From Theobroma cacao (taxonomy: Eukaryota > Streptophyta > Magnoliopsida > Malvales > Malvaceae): a stretch of 64,000 bases of DNA. Of this stretch, positions 13,401 through 25,625 are shown piece by piece; position 1 is the first letter of the stretch; each line of letters starts with the position of its first letter. Under the pieces are notes generated by a model. That model ran no database searches. It saw only the letters and a program-made list of their open reading frames with translations, and was not told where the DNA came from. The stretch spans positions 5,263,909-5,327,908 of the forward strand of contig NC_030857.1 of the NCBI RefSeq assembly GCF_000208745.1, in the 5' to 3' direction. The position numbers and the translations under genes were made by a program.

Positions 13401-15939
13401 GCTTACAGAGACTGCAAAGAATGACCAAGTGCATACAAAGTTTTGGGTAATGGAATACTTCAGAGGATAAGTAGATGGTTTTTAACCTGTCAAAAACACC
13501 TTCACTATGTGCTTTTACGTATGAATCAGCACATGACAAAGAAAAGCTCTAAATTAGTTCTAAAATTCTGAAAGTTGGAAGGCAGTATCAGGCTGATAAC
13601 CAGAGCAACTGAAATGAACTTCACACTCTCTCCTACTCTTTTCAGATTTTCATTTTGTAATTTCTCATAAAGCAGCATGAAGGAGAGTTTTTAGCCCATA
13701 AGAATGAGCTTTATGAGTTTTGAAAAGAATGAGAAAAATGAAAAGCTCAATGTCACTTCAGATTAATTTTCTTAACCAAGCCCTTCTTACTTAGCTTTCT
13801 CAAATTCTTGCAAACAATTCCATTCAACAAGCATCTAAGTAAATCTTCAAGACGACATTCATTGCCATAAAAATGCTATCCTGTATGAAAAGAAGCACCC
13901 ATCTTTAATGATCTTACTCAAGAGATAATCCTAAATAAAGCACAATGCTGAAGTCTCATATACCAGACACTGTGTAGGGGGGAAAATGCCGTGCTGTTAG
14001 TTCTTTGTTCCAAAGGAAGAAAGAAAGAAAAGTATAGAAGGACTGCATACTATGAATAAGGTATATACATTAACACTACTCGGTAAAATGACACTAAGGG
14101 AGTAACAAGGATCATACCGAACAGGGGATTTTCATGTTAGGATCTAATTTTATGTCTACTCCTGTTGCCTTGTAAAGTTTCTCTATTGCTTCCAAATTAG
14201 CGAATGGAAGGCCTCTTGCAATCTCTTTTACACCTTGTAGGATGACAATATCCTTTCCACCATGTTTATTGAGAAAGGACCTATATGATGGGGGCAAGCT
14301 ATCTTGCTTCAATATGTATGAAGACCTGAAATAAAAATGTTTCCACTTAAAAGTTATGCCCAAAAAAATAAATAAAAGTGCATTAATCGACTCCTTAGAA
14401 AAAAATAATGAAATTTTCCCCAGGCTGTGTTTTTGGATGCCATTATGTGTACAATTTGAAAAGCTACACAATGTCGTCCGGCCCGTCTCAAATGTTGCCT
14501 TAAACTGTATAATGACCACTTACTTTTAGTTTAAGCAAATATTTTTCTAACTTTCTTTTCACATATGATATGATGTAGTTAGGCTTTGACCACTAGTTAG
14601 ATTTAAGAATCAAAGATCCTGCTATGAAGCCTAAGATTTAATAAACTTTTAAGTATAGAGAAGATCAGGCAGCAGCCAAACATTTGAATTTTGATTGCCA
14701 GCTTTAACAGGATGAATTATAGTTAAAAACGAAAAAAAAAAAAAGGAAAAGAACAATAGAGTCCCCTGGCATGCTGATTAGACTTTCACTCATTTCATAT
14801 ATAGCCTGATATGTTTCGAAATGCCTCCAAAATGTTATAGTATCACACTTTTTTTTTCTTAAATCTTCCTGCAGGGAAATTGTTCGAGATTGATAACTTA
14901 AACTGGGCTCTTAATCCAGGAGGCTCAGTCACCTAGCCTAGGTGGTAACTTCCAAAAGAGTTACATGCTTCAAGTACAACTGAAAATTACCATAATTCAA
15001 TGAGAACCATTGCACTAAAACTTAACAGTATAAAACAACAAAACAAAACCAATAACCAAGAGAATTTAAAAGAAGAAACATACAAGATTTGAGAAGACGA
15101 GAGACACATAAGGAAAATGTCACCATGCTTCCAAGTAAGAGGTTTACAAAGCTTCCCAAACCGTTTACTCTTTATCCCACAGCGTGATGCCAATACAGCA
15201 GCTCTCATGAGTATGTATATGGCCAAACTCGTATGCTGCGTGTTCGGTCCGGTAAGAAGCATGGAAGGCCCTGCAACCAGTCCGGCTACTAATGCCCTCC
15301 ATTTCGCAGTCCTGATTCAACAATTTAACACTCCAGTAAAACATAAGTTTATTAAATCTTCCATTTCAACTAAAGATATGGAAATTAAGATTAAGAGCAT
15401 TGCCTGTTATGTCCTCCAAGAGCACCAATAACCTCATCTACTGAAACAAATGTACCAGCGAAAGTTCCAAGAAAAAGACCGTATCTAATTGTCTCCTTAA
15501 TCGCCATAGAAACTGCTTCCTTGTCAGTAAAAGCCTCAACTTTCCTAAATCAAGAAATTATTAATTTATTATTCTCACAGCAAATTATAAAAAAAAAAAA
15601 AGATCAAATTTTAGTATACCTCGATTTTTTGCGCCGCAAGCGAGCAAGAATCGAGAAAAGAGCTAAGCCACCTTTAATGCCAGCTCCAATTGAGAAGCCT
15701 TTAGCTGAAGCGACAACAATTCTCCGTAACTTCTCCGAGTCCGTTAACAGTATCGAATCGAAACCAAGAGCAGAGGAAGAACATAACGAAGGTTTGCATC
15801 TCGCGCAATGCGTGCAAGTCTCGTAGTGAGATCTGGGGATACAATAATCCTCGGCGCCATCGTGGAAACCACCATTTTCGCCGGAGAGACAAGAGCATCT
15901 GCAACCACCGTTGATGGCTCCGTCTCCGGACGGCGACAT
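10413..15939 (-). CDS. TMEM135-like membrane protein (Tim17-related family annotation)
   Basis: There are eight exons on the minus strand: 15620-15939, 15404-15544, 15084-15311, 14118-14325, 12906-13042, 12276-12356, 10802-10868 and 10413-10712. Phases agree at every junction and give 493 residues. The N-terminus is cysteine-rich (CRCSC, CTHCARC). Further in come hydrophobic stretches and family-like blocks such as GPSMLLTG, PCSMIHGNQSCGEH, AYKRALPVYLPVYLIPAL and FPTGLALAIEKKSRR. The order matches plant TMEM135 homologues (Arabidopsis At5g51150 type), which are often annotated as Tim17/22/23-family; animal TMEM135 acts at peroxisomes and mitochondria. The plant role is not established. Intron 2 starts with GC rather than GT (AACAG|GCAATG), and no GT donor nearby keeps the frame. 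The start ATG at 15937-15939 opens the conserved first exon. Confidence 0.85.
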
Positions 15940-18085
15940 GGTCGTGAACTAGGGTTTTTGCGGCGCGGAGATAACTAAGTTTTTTTGAAGAAGAATCAGG
16001 AGGTGATTGATTGATTTAGGAGCCGGATTGTTGGTGGGAAATTACGAAACGAATTTTCAAAGTGAGACAGAATTTAACTTCCCTGCTTTTTGCGTTTATC
16101 AAAGTACCCTCGATTGACCGACACGTGTCTTATGTGAGTTTTGGCGGTTTGGCTCCATGCTTTGAAGTCCAATACCTTTGCTTGTCAAAAATGGCCGAAT
16201 TGATTATAGCAAATTCTTTAATGAAAACGGTTCGTTAGTTCACCCTTCGGCCTTCGCCGTTGGTAGAATGCTTTTGCTAACTTATGACACGTCGATACTC
16301 GCAACGTTATAGGTAAGGGGCAACTTTTTTTGTTTGGTCTTTCGTCTGGGGCACTTTGTATCCAGAAGAATATACTCACCAAAGGCTAAACATTGCCCGT
16401 TATGTTATGCTCTTTTTGGGCTTTGACTGTGAATTTCGAAGGCATGTCAACTTTTGAGTACCTTTCATTTTGTACTAATCAATTAGGATAGAAAGTTACC
16501 AAAAAGGGTGAAAAATTTTTTTACCAAAAAATGGACATTTAATTGTTACCATTTCACTATTAGGTGATTGTGATATTGAATGTAATGAAAGGGGAACAGC
16601 TAGAGGATCACGTGTTCAACTTGCGATTGGCAGACAGAGCGAGCCATTTTCTAACATAATTTCGAAGCAACTTGCTCGTGGTCCATCAAGGTTCTGAATT
16701 CTGATGTAAGCTAACACTGAGAGTAACTAGAAAATTGAATGCAACGCCCCTTTTTCAAGCTTGTCTCATAGCTGTCAAGCTTCCTGAAATCTCCTACCTG
16801 GAAACGAAGCTTCGTGATAACAAATATGTTGAAAGATCTCAAACATGCTGGATTCAAGTTTCACGATGAGATTTGTCAAAAACTGCTGTAATACTGGTAA
16901 ATAATTCGTTTCAATGCTATCTGCTAGTTAATTTCCTATGAACCCTCCAGCTATGGAAATCAGATTTTCAGATGTTTGGCACTGAAAAGTCAACCGGCGT
17001 TGGGGTGAATTACTACAAGAGGGGTCAAAGAATAACGTCCAGTGAATCTAATGAAACCATTTACAAACACAATCTTAACGTCCAGTCGTCCATATTCATC
17101 TTACTGTTGAGCTCCGCTGTTCACATACACAACTAGAGTCCAAAAAATAACTGGGGTATGTTTTATGAGCATTGCTGTTCGGCTTTTCTAAGGGATAAGG
17201 CCACGCACACTGGCCACTGCATGTGATTAGCATTCTTTGGACAAAGATGGACGGGAAAATCATATAAAATATAAAATTGGGAATCTATGGCTGTTTTATG
17301 AACAAATATAAGTCTTCTTCAAAATCCCAAACATATGTTTTGCATTGACTGATAACTGATTGTGCCAAAATACATGCAAAACCAAAGCATTTGGATATAC
17401 CTGCTAATTCCAGAGGTAGAAGCAAAATTTTGTACAAAGATGGGGAGTGCCAAAATAGGCTACTTTCACTACTTTTACAGGGTTTCTTTTTCCCATTTTT
17501 AAAGTAGAGAAAGTTATTTGGATTTAAAACAAGCACATTTCACTTCTTTCACCATCAGCCATCTTTCAGACTTTTTGCCCAAAAATGGTGACACATATTT
17601 AAAATCCTTCTTATCAAATGTTTCAAATCATTTCAAAGCATAAAGTGTGTGTCATTCGAAAATGACATCATCAAAAGCTGTTATTATACTATACATCCAC
17701 CCCCCACCAACCACCCCAGGACCCTAGCAAATACTTCGATGCATCACCAAGGACCTGATCTCAAGCATGTGCTAGCAAACATGATAGATTGAAAATGAAA
17801 ACCACTACATTATATTATTAATAAAATCAAGCTCCTAAACTATGCAGGTCAAAATTCAGTCAGCAATTCAATGGTGGATCTATAATCAAGAAAAGAAGTT
17901 AACATGTCAATAAAATTTCCATTTCTTTCTGTTCAGGTAAAAAATATGTGGAGAACATTGATGGTAACTGTTAAGTTTAAATGATTAATGACTAAATCTT
18001 CCTCTGAATCTCTGTGCTGTGCTCATCTTATAGCACTGTACAACATCCTACCAGTTCTTTTCCTGAGAGGATCCATTGTCCCTCT
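15940..18085. other. Intergenic region, promoter of the TMEM135-like gene
   Basis: The 15940-16300 part is the likely promoter and leader of the minus-strand TMEM135-like gene; the part near 18000 is the likely 3' end of the carrier gene. No additional coding region, RNA gene or structured repeat was recognised. Confidence 0.4.
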
Positions 18086-20999
18086 TCAATTCACTTTGAG
18101 AACAATCTTCATAAACTCGTACACGAAATAACTTATTGCAGCGGAAGGAAGGACCTGAAGATGAAAAATATCATATTTAAAGAGGGAATTTTAAAAATGA
18201 AAAAGAAAGCAAGATTATACAATTTCCTTTGAAAATCAAATACATTTTGGGATCATATTACTAAGCAGAATATGATTCCAGAAGAACACATCAAATTTGA
18301 GTCATGAGGAATTCAACTTAGTAATAATGTCATATTTGATAGCAAGCTCAATATAAAGACTGTGATCAATCCCAAAAGATGACATCAAACATGATAGTGC
18401 ACAGTGGTGAAAAGCATGTGAGCCACAAAAAGTGGGGGCAAAACAAGTAAAATATCCCATTTAAACAATTAGCTAATCAAATGTTAGAAACTATATATAT
18501 ATATATATATATATATAATGTGGAAAATAATCAAGATGATATCATCACTTCAGGACAGAACAGAAAGAAAATTGCGAGATGCACTCTCATGTTCTGCTGT
18601 CATCTTGATTGTTTAACCCCATGTCTGCATTTGTGAAGAGCGTATAATTAACATAAGCTTTTGCAAAACTATTCCTGGGGATTTTATTAAAAGCTTGATC
18701 CACTTACTTGTAGCAAGCTGGGAATTAGCCCTGCATAGAGTGCTGGAACTCCTCCTTGCTCAATAATCCTCACACCAGTTGCCAATGCACCCATTCTGCT
18801 TGCCTGGACTTGTAATTGCAACTGTCTTCTCACAACTTCAAATGGGTAAGTAGCAACTTCAGCGCAAGCACCAGCAATAGCCCCGTATAGTAATGTCCTG
18901 ACTGGTCCCAACTCTAACTGATCCAAAGCATTCAGTTCCTGCCCCAGCTGACTCATGTTCTGAATTCTTTTCCTACCTTCCGTTGAGTGCAGATAAGCTG
19001 ATTTCAACATATCATACACACCATAGAACACCGCAGCTGAAGGTGCCATGCTTACAATAGAGGGCACTAGACCTTTGTAGAGAGAAAAGAATCCTTCAGT
19101 TTGGATCATGTGGCGAAAAGCACCAATAACACCACCTAAGGCTTCTCCACCTGGTGCCACTATCTTGGTTCGGATCTGTACAAGACAACAATAAGCAAGT
19201 AGTCAATAACTATCCTCATAGAAGAAGAGGGGGGAAAGAAGAATTAATCAATTACCGGCATGCACCTACTGGAATCATGAAGGCATTGAAAACACTTGCA
19301 AGTTGCACATTAAGTGCTCTTTAATAAATCTACAAAGTTCAGAACAGAATAAAGCATAGCAGAAAATAAATTACTTTAAGAGTTGATGATTATTGGGACA
19401 GAAACAAGAATGGAATTATTCATAGTCGTCAAAAGCAGGTCCTCTCAAAATGTTGCTAGTTATAAATAAGCCTAGCATTTGACAAAAGCATTTACAGATG
19501 AAAGGTCTAAACAACAAAACTCAGTAAAGGAGCTTATCATATTTCATTTTAGTTCGGATATCATACATTTTAATATCCCTTTGAACCATTAAACTCTCAA
19601 GCTAGAATCACGCTTTCTTATTTTATAAAAATCTCAAAAAAAAAAAAAAATTTTGATTCCATGCGGCATTATCATAATTTATAATACTAAGACTCCCTGA
19701 AACCACTATCCTTCACCTTGATTGGTCAAAAGATATTACATTGGATGTCTCAAAATATGCATATTTAGTCATGCTAAACAAGACATTGCAGTGACAATAA
19801 AGGGATATCCTCTATAAAGCATTTTGCATTAAATAGATACTACTAGGTAAGAGAACAAAAGCACTAAATACTGGTAAACAAGATTATCACTATGTTTGGT
19901 CCGCAACCATACTTATAATAAGAGACCAGATGCTAACCTTAATTTACAAAATATAATTGGTTCCTCATAACTTTGACAAACCTTTAATAACACATAGGAT
20001 TAACAATTAACCATGAGCAAGTTATGATGGTTGCCCCAAAATGTACAATACAGCAGTGCATATACTTAGCATGCCTACAAGAGTGATGCCCAAATGCAAG
20101 CTCAAATTGAAGATAGAAAAATGAAAACAGGAAGGAAATCTCATGTTGCAAATTCCACATACAGTGTCAAGCGGTAAGCAGAGTACGGTAGCAGTAATGC
20201 CAGCTGCAGCACCAGCAACAAACCTCTCAGAATTTGTGGTTTCCTCATTTCCAGACAATCTAAGCAATTGCTTCCTATAGGTATCGTAAGCACAAAAATT
20301 CACAGCTTTAAATGGGGCCGTGCGAAGAATGTTAATTAAGTTCCCTTTCCAAAACCCAAGTAATCCTTGCGTCACAGCAATCTTCTTAACAAGTTCAAAT
20401 ATATTCCTCTGTTCACCACGAACTATATATTCCAGCTTCAATCTCTCTAGCGGAGCAACAAATGTTCTATATCATTTCAAAACAATAATTAGAGTGAAAA
20501 CAAAATAATGGATAGGTCTCTAGGCAAATAGGATAAAGGCACGTGCCTAAATTACAGCGAAAATTAATTAACGATACCTGGAAACCATGGCTGCGATAGC
20601 TCCAGCCCACAAATGCTTGGTAGTGTTGACAGCCCCACGTCGCGTTACCCTAACTTTCGGTTTGGCTACCGCTACTTCCCCATTGCTCTTCTTTTGTACT
20701 CCGTTTTCTAACAGAAACTCCTTGGGTTCTGAAACAAGCCCACCGTTGCTCAGGCTAATGGATAAAAAAAACAAATCCTTAACCGTAACGGCTTCCCGCT
20801 TTTGCCTACGAGCAAAAGAAACCGTTCTTTTGGAACCGGAGGTATCTTTAAAAGGGGAAATGAAGTCGAGGAAGCAAGAGGGAACGCTGGGCTCGATGAA
20901 TAAACCGCCAGGGACAAGAAAATTTGAATTAGAGGGAAATGGAAGGATATGTTGGTGATCCGGGAGGGAGTTTCTGAAGTCGAGATGGAATTTAGGCAT
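18086..20999 (-). CDS. Mitochondrial adenine nucleotide carrier, BRITTLE1-like (BTL2/BTL3 type)
   Basis: There are four exons on the minus strand: 20578-20999, 20163-20466, 18708-19175 and 18086-18154, giving 420 residues. An N-terminal extension of about 125 residues precedes a mitochondrial carrier domain with three repeats. Each repeat carries the P-x-[DE]-x-x-[KR] signature: PLERLK at 146-151, PLDTIR at 239-244 (split by intron 2) and PFEVVR at 353-358. The last exon encodes VLPSAAISYFVYEFMK, the usual end of the sixth helix. Length and layout match Arabidopsis BTL2/BTL3 (At1g78180, At5g64970), described as probable mitochondrial adenine nucleotide transporters. The extension could be a transit sequence; mitochondrion versus plastid cannot be settled from sequence. 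The substrate is inferred from the family. Confidence 0.87.
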
Positions 21000-22734
21000 T
21001 GTTAAAGCAGTGGTGGAAATGGCGGTGGTTGGTGTTAGGAGGGGAATTTCACTATTTCAGGGGAGGAAGACGAGAAGAGTCAAACGAAAAGGTGAAGGAG
21101 AGGGGAATGAAGGAAATGGCGGGGCGTTCGGCCGGGGCTTTGCTTCCATCGCCGAACCAGCTACGATACAAGTTCTGCCCCTTGAGTCTTGAGCAAGTGA
21201 CCCGGGTCGGTTTTGTTCCTCTGATCTTTTTTTTATTATTTTATTTCCCTTATTGGTTTTCCCTATTCTTGCTATTTTCATTTTTCTTTTTTATACGGTA
21301 ACTAATGGATAAAGGAACTTTTTAATTAGTTAGACAACATCTCCAATATTCTTGTTTCTAACTAAATTTAGAGAACATTTTATTTTATTCTTTTTAGTTC
21401 AGATCGAATGCAACTATCATTTTTAACTAAATTCTTTTTAGAGAGCATCTTATCTTTTTAAGTTCAGATCCAATGTAATTATGTAAGTAAAAACAAATTT
21501 CATTGAATAATAAAATTAGCACGCCTTGCAAAAAATTCATGTCAATTCAATGATCTAAAAATTAAAATAAAATTCATAAAAAAGGCTGACAAACGATTTT
21601 TAAAAATAAAAAAAAAAAACAAACAAAATTACTGCAAAAAATGTGATATCATATGCAATTGTATTTACTAAACCCTCAATCCGATAAAAATATTTTTAAT
21701 AATATTACATAGTACAATGTGTCATGGTCAAAGAGTTTAAATTAATCCACACAGACCAATTAATCCAACAGTTAGCAATCCAAACAGAATAGACAGTAGA
21801 GGGAGGCCTAGCAACCAAGTAAGTTAGATAGTCTGCATAAGCTAGACAACAAGCTCAGCTCACCTAATATAATCCGATTTTAATTTTTTGATTTGTTAAT
21901 GTATATATAGACTTCTACGTAGATTTATTATATTAGTTGGAAATTTAGATTTAATTTAAATATTATCTCTTCAAATTAAATATTTTATTTTATCTTTATT
22001 TTGTAACCTTATCTTATCTAATAGAGGGAGTCATTAGCCTATAAACACAAAGCATTTTTTTTTATTTTCACTATGCTTACTTAATGTTTTACTTATAGAA
22101 TTTAAAGTCACGTAAGGTTGGTCTAAGTTTTGACACGCGACACAATATAATATGATTGCATTAGTTTTGTAATGTAATAACATTTCATTCATTAATTATA
22201 ATGTGATTGTATTGTAATTTTACATTACATTTAATTGATCACATTGTAAATAATGTGCTTTCATTACTATCATACCAAATGTTAAGTCCCATTGGGGTAT
22301 TGCATCACATTTATTGGGAGCATATGATTCAAGACTTGCTGAAAATTAATATTGGTTTAAATGATTAAAATTTTATAAAATCATGGTATTTTATCAACTA
22401 AATCTTTTATATTTTGTTATATTTAAATGAGTTTCTAATTTTTATTTGTATTTAAATAAAATTTTAATTTTAATAAAAAATTAATAATTAATTTTAGTAT
22501 CAATTAATATTTTTTATTCATGTGATTATATTATAGCTGATTAATATTTTCTCTTTCTTTCTTTTATAGCTCCTCAAAACTACTTAGTTTTAAGAAGATT
22601 AGATAAACTTTTGCAATATCTTCTTCATCTTTCTCTCTCTATTCTCACCTTCTCGGATCTATTCAAAATTCTGGTGCTATCATCGGTTGTCATTGGCCCC
22701 ATTTGTCTTTGATCAAATCTAAAAAAAACATGGA

Positions 22735-23171
22735 TAAAATATCTCTAATTTTTTAAATTTTGATCGAAACTATATAAAGGTTCATTAATTTTTAAAATAA
22801 ACACTCATCCCCAAGTTAATATTAAACATGAAATAATTAAAAAGCCATTTCTCTTTTTTCCATTGTTTTTTTTTTCTCTCAAGCCAACACCATCCCTTGC
22901 ATCGGTTGACCACCTAGTTCTCCCTTAGGGAGGTTGATCGAGAGCATTTTTTTAATTAATAAAATTATATATTAGTAATTTTTAAATTTAATAACAATAA
23001 ATTTATTTTTTAATATTTTTATATTATTAAGTTGACGAAAACGTTAATAGTGGACTAATGATTGGACAAATATGTTCAATGGAAGATATTTTTTTAAATG
23101 GAGTATTTATTTTGAAAATTAATATATCACTATGCAATTTCGATCAAAACTTAAAAAATAAGAGTATTTTA
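22735..23171. mobile_element. MITE with about 70-bp terminal inverted repeats (copy A)
   Basis: The left end (about 22735-22806) and the right end (about 23100-23171) are imperfect reverse complements: both outer ends read TAAAATA.., followed by a shared AATTTTGATCGAAA block and a TTAATTTT.AAAATAAA block near the inner edge. The 437-base element is AT-rich with no coding capacity. A second copy of the family lies at about 61606-62070. No convincing target site duplication was found. Confidence 0.7.
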
Positions 23172-24098
23172 CAAAAAAAAAAAAAATTATTTTTCAATTC
23201 TCCATGCCTCCTTTTAGCTCCTGATTGGTTTAAGTTTGCTTAAAAATCTTTTTTTTTTCTCTTTTTTTTTCCTTAAAAAGCAATACCTACTTTTAATGGT
23301 CGAAGGTGAGATTTTTTTTGTTGCAGGTCCTTTATACTCTATTTCCTTTGCATTGTCACCTATTAATTTTCATCAATTGTTTTTTAAAAATATTATATTT
23401 AAGATTTTAAAATTTAGAGAACAAAATTAAAAAATTTATTTCAATTAAAAAAGAAAGTAACAAGAAAAGTTAAAAAAAAGTTTTTAATTTGGTAATTTTG
23501 ACATCAATCTATGATTGATGATAGATGATAGAAGTAATAGTTATAATTTGTTTGATTTCGTATTTTATAACATCAGTTGTCATATGATAAAATCATTAAA
23601 TTATATTACATATCACGTAGATAAAAAATATAAATTGATATTGGATTTTTATTTTTGGTTAAGATTGAAGATTTTTTTGGGTTAATTTTTTTATTAAGAT
23701 TAAAGATTGTTTTTCTTTCTTTGGATACATTTAAAAGGAAAAATGTGCTATTGTTTTCTTTATCTTTAATTTTTTTCTCCTTTCTTTTTCTTCTCTTTTC
23801 TTTTTTTTAATAAAAAGAAAAAAATTGTGTTAGGTTTGTAATTACCATCCCGTCAGAACCTAATATGCATGTGTTTAACAAAAAATAAGAAAATTCATTA
23901 AGAGTTTTAAGATATTTAACATGAATATGACTGGATGAAATAAAAATAAAGTAAAAGAAGATTATCCATATGTTCATATGATTAACTTGAATAAAAAGAT
24001 TTTTTTTCAAAAAAAAAAACTTGAATAAAAAAGACATATTGGGCCACAAAGTTATAAACAAGCCTTCCATAAGCCTTGGAAGAATAAGAATGTATCGT

Positions 24099-25046
24099 AA
24101 GGAAGTGTTTGATTTATAAAAATTATGAAAATATAGAGATAATTTTTTTTTGTCTTGACGTACAACATTTTTTTAGAAAACATTTTCAAGACTTATATTT
24201 GGATAACGTTTTCAGGATTTATGCTTGTTTAAAAGGTTGAAAATTTATGCTTGTTTGGAAAATTAAAAATTTATTCCAAATATAAAACATTTTATGGATG
24301 AATAGAAAAAATACCTATTGACTACCTAAAATATCTTACGTCTTTAAGAGGTATAATACGTTTTTCAAATAATAGAAAAAATGGTCTTATACTAAACTTA
24401 GTATAATAAATTTGATGAATATTAATATTTAACTTAAGATATAAAAAAATTAAAAATATTAATATTTAACTTAAAATATTAATATTTAAATTATTCAATA
24501 CTATTAAAATTAAAAAAATATTTTTAATTAAATCACTCAATGCAATTAATATTTTTTTTATAAATTTTAATAAATCTTATTAATAATTATAATAAACAAA
24601 TATTTCAATAATTGTCATTTAATTAATACAAATTTATAAATATAGGTTTTGAATGTTTTACACAATTGAAGAATATTGATATTTTTATAATACTATGGTA
24701 AGAAAATGAAATGAACTTTTTTTTTGAAAATTAGATCGTACTGTCATTATAATACGTGGTTAAATGCTATGTAAAATATAATAATTATTTTTTTATTTTC
24801 ATTCTTAATTTTAATGTGAAAATCAAATATAACTATTGTTTATAATCAATTATTATTTATCATTTTAACGATCAAATAATTCTACCATGATAATGAAAAA
24901 TATTTTTCACAAGATGATTCAAATAATAGAAAATATTTTTAAAAGTTTATGCAAACAATATAAAATATTAAATTTTTTTGTAAAATATTTTATACAGAAA
25001 AAATTTTCTTCTAACAAATTATTTTCCGGTTACCAAACAAACCTTT
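24099..25046. mobile_element. Candidate degenerate non-autonomous DNA transposon
   Basis: The left end reads AAGGAAGTGTTTG. The right end, read on the other strand, gives AAAGGTTTGTTTGGTAACCGG, a type of end common in plant hAT-like MITEs. Internal sequence is AT-rich and without coding capacity. The match between the ends is poor, so the limits are uncertain. Confidence 0.3.
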
Positions 25047-25477
25047 CATTTAATTTTTTTTCATATCTTAAGTTATTATAGTTTTAATTAATCCTATTAA
25101 ATTAGAGTGCAATCTATTTTATTAGGAGTCATATATAATTTAAAAATATTTGTACAAAAATAAAATTTCTTAAAAAAAGTTATTGCTTGCTAGGTGGATA
25201 CTTGTCTATTTTATTAGAGTGCATTTTCTTGAATTTGGTTAATTTAATTTATATTTTCTTTTTTATTTGAATTTGTCTTTTCTTTTGTGCACGAGAAATA
25301 ATTTAATTCTATCTTTTCTCCGTTTGCCGCGAACTTTTTTTTAGAAAAAGAAAATTATTTCTTGGAAATAATTAGTTATGTGCAAGAAGTAAAGCGTCTC
25401 AGCGGATGCTGCAAAATGTTACAATAGGACCGCCCGCATGCTAACCGAAACTCCCCCTTAACAAACTTCACTCCGTG

Positions 25478-25485
25478 TATAAATA
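25478..25485 (+). promoter_or_regulatory. TATA box of ZYP1
   Basis: TATAAATA lies about 140 bases upstream of the ZYP1 start codon, allowing a leader of roughly 110 bases. A TTCGCGCC sequence, resembling an E2F-type site, follows at about 25496-25503. Confidence 0.55.
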
Positions 25486-25625
25486 CCACATCTCCTTCGC
25501 GCCTAAACCATTTTCAATTTACTCACTCAAGAAACATTCTGGACTTTCAGAGGGAGAGCAATCGAGAGCGATTGGACCGAAATTTCAAGGGTTTCGTTGG
25601 TGATTTGGTCTTTGGATCTTTTGAG

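Larger units (their letters stand above)
21000..25625. other. AT-rich divergent intergenic region
   Basis: This 4.6-kb gap separates the divergently transcribed carrier and ZYP1 genes. It is very AT-rich and has no recognisable gene. It contains a clear MITE (22735-23171), a weaker candidate element (about 24099-25046), homopolymer runs and the ZYP1 promoter near its right end. Confidence 0.6.

Noticed and set aside
15604..15904. Alternative frames over the first exon of the TMEM135-like gene
   Set aside because: Only the frame starting at 15939 splices in phase into conserved exons.
25572..25625. Upstream in-frame ATG for ZYP1
   Set aside because: Family proteins begin at MQKLGFP (25626); the extra 18 residues have no counterpart.
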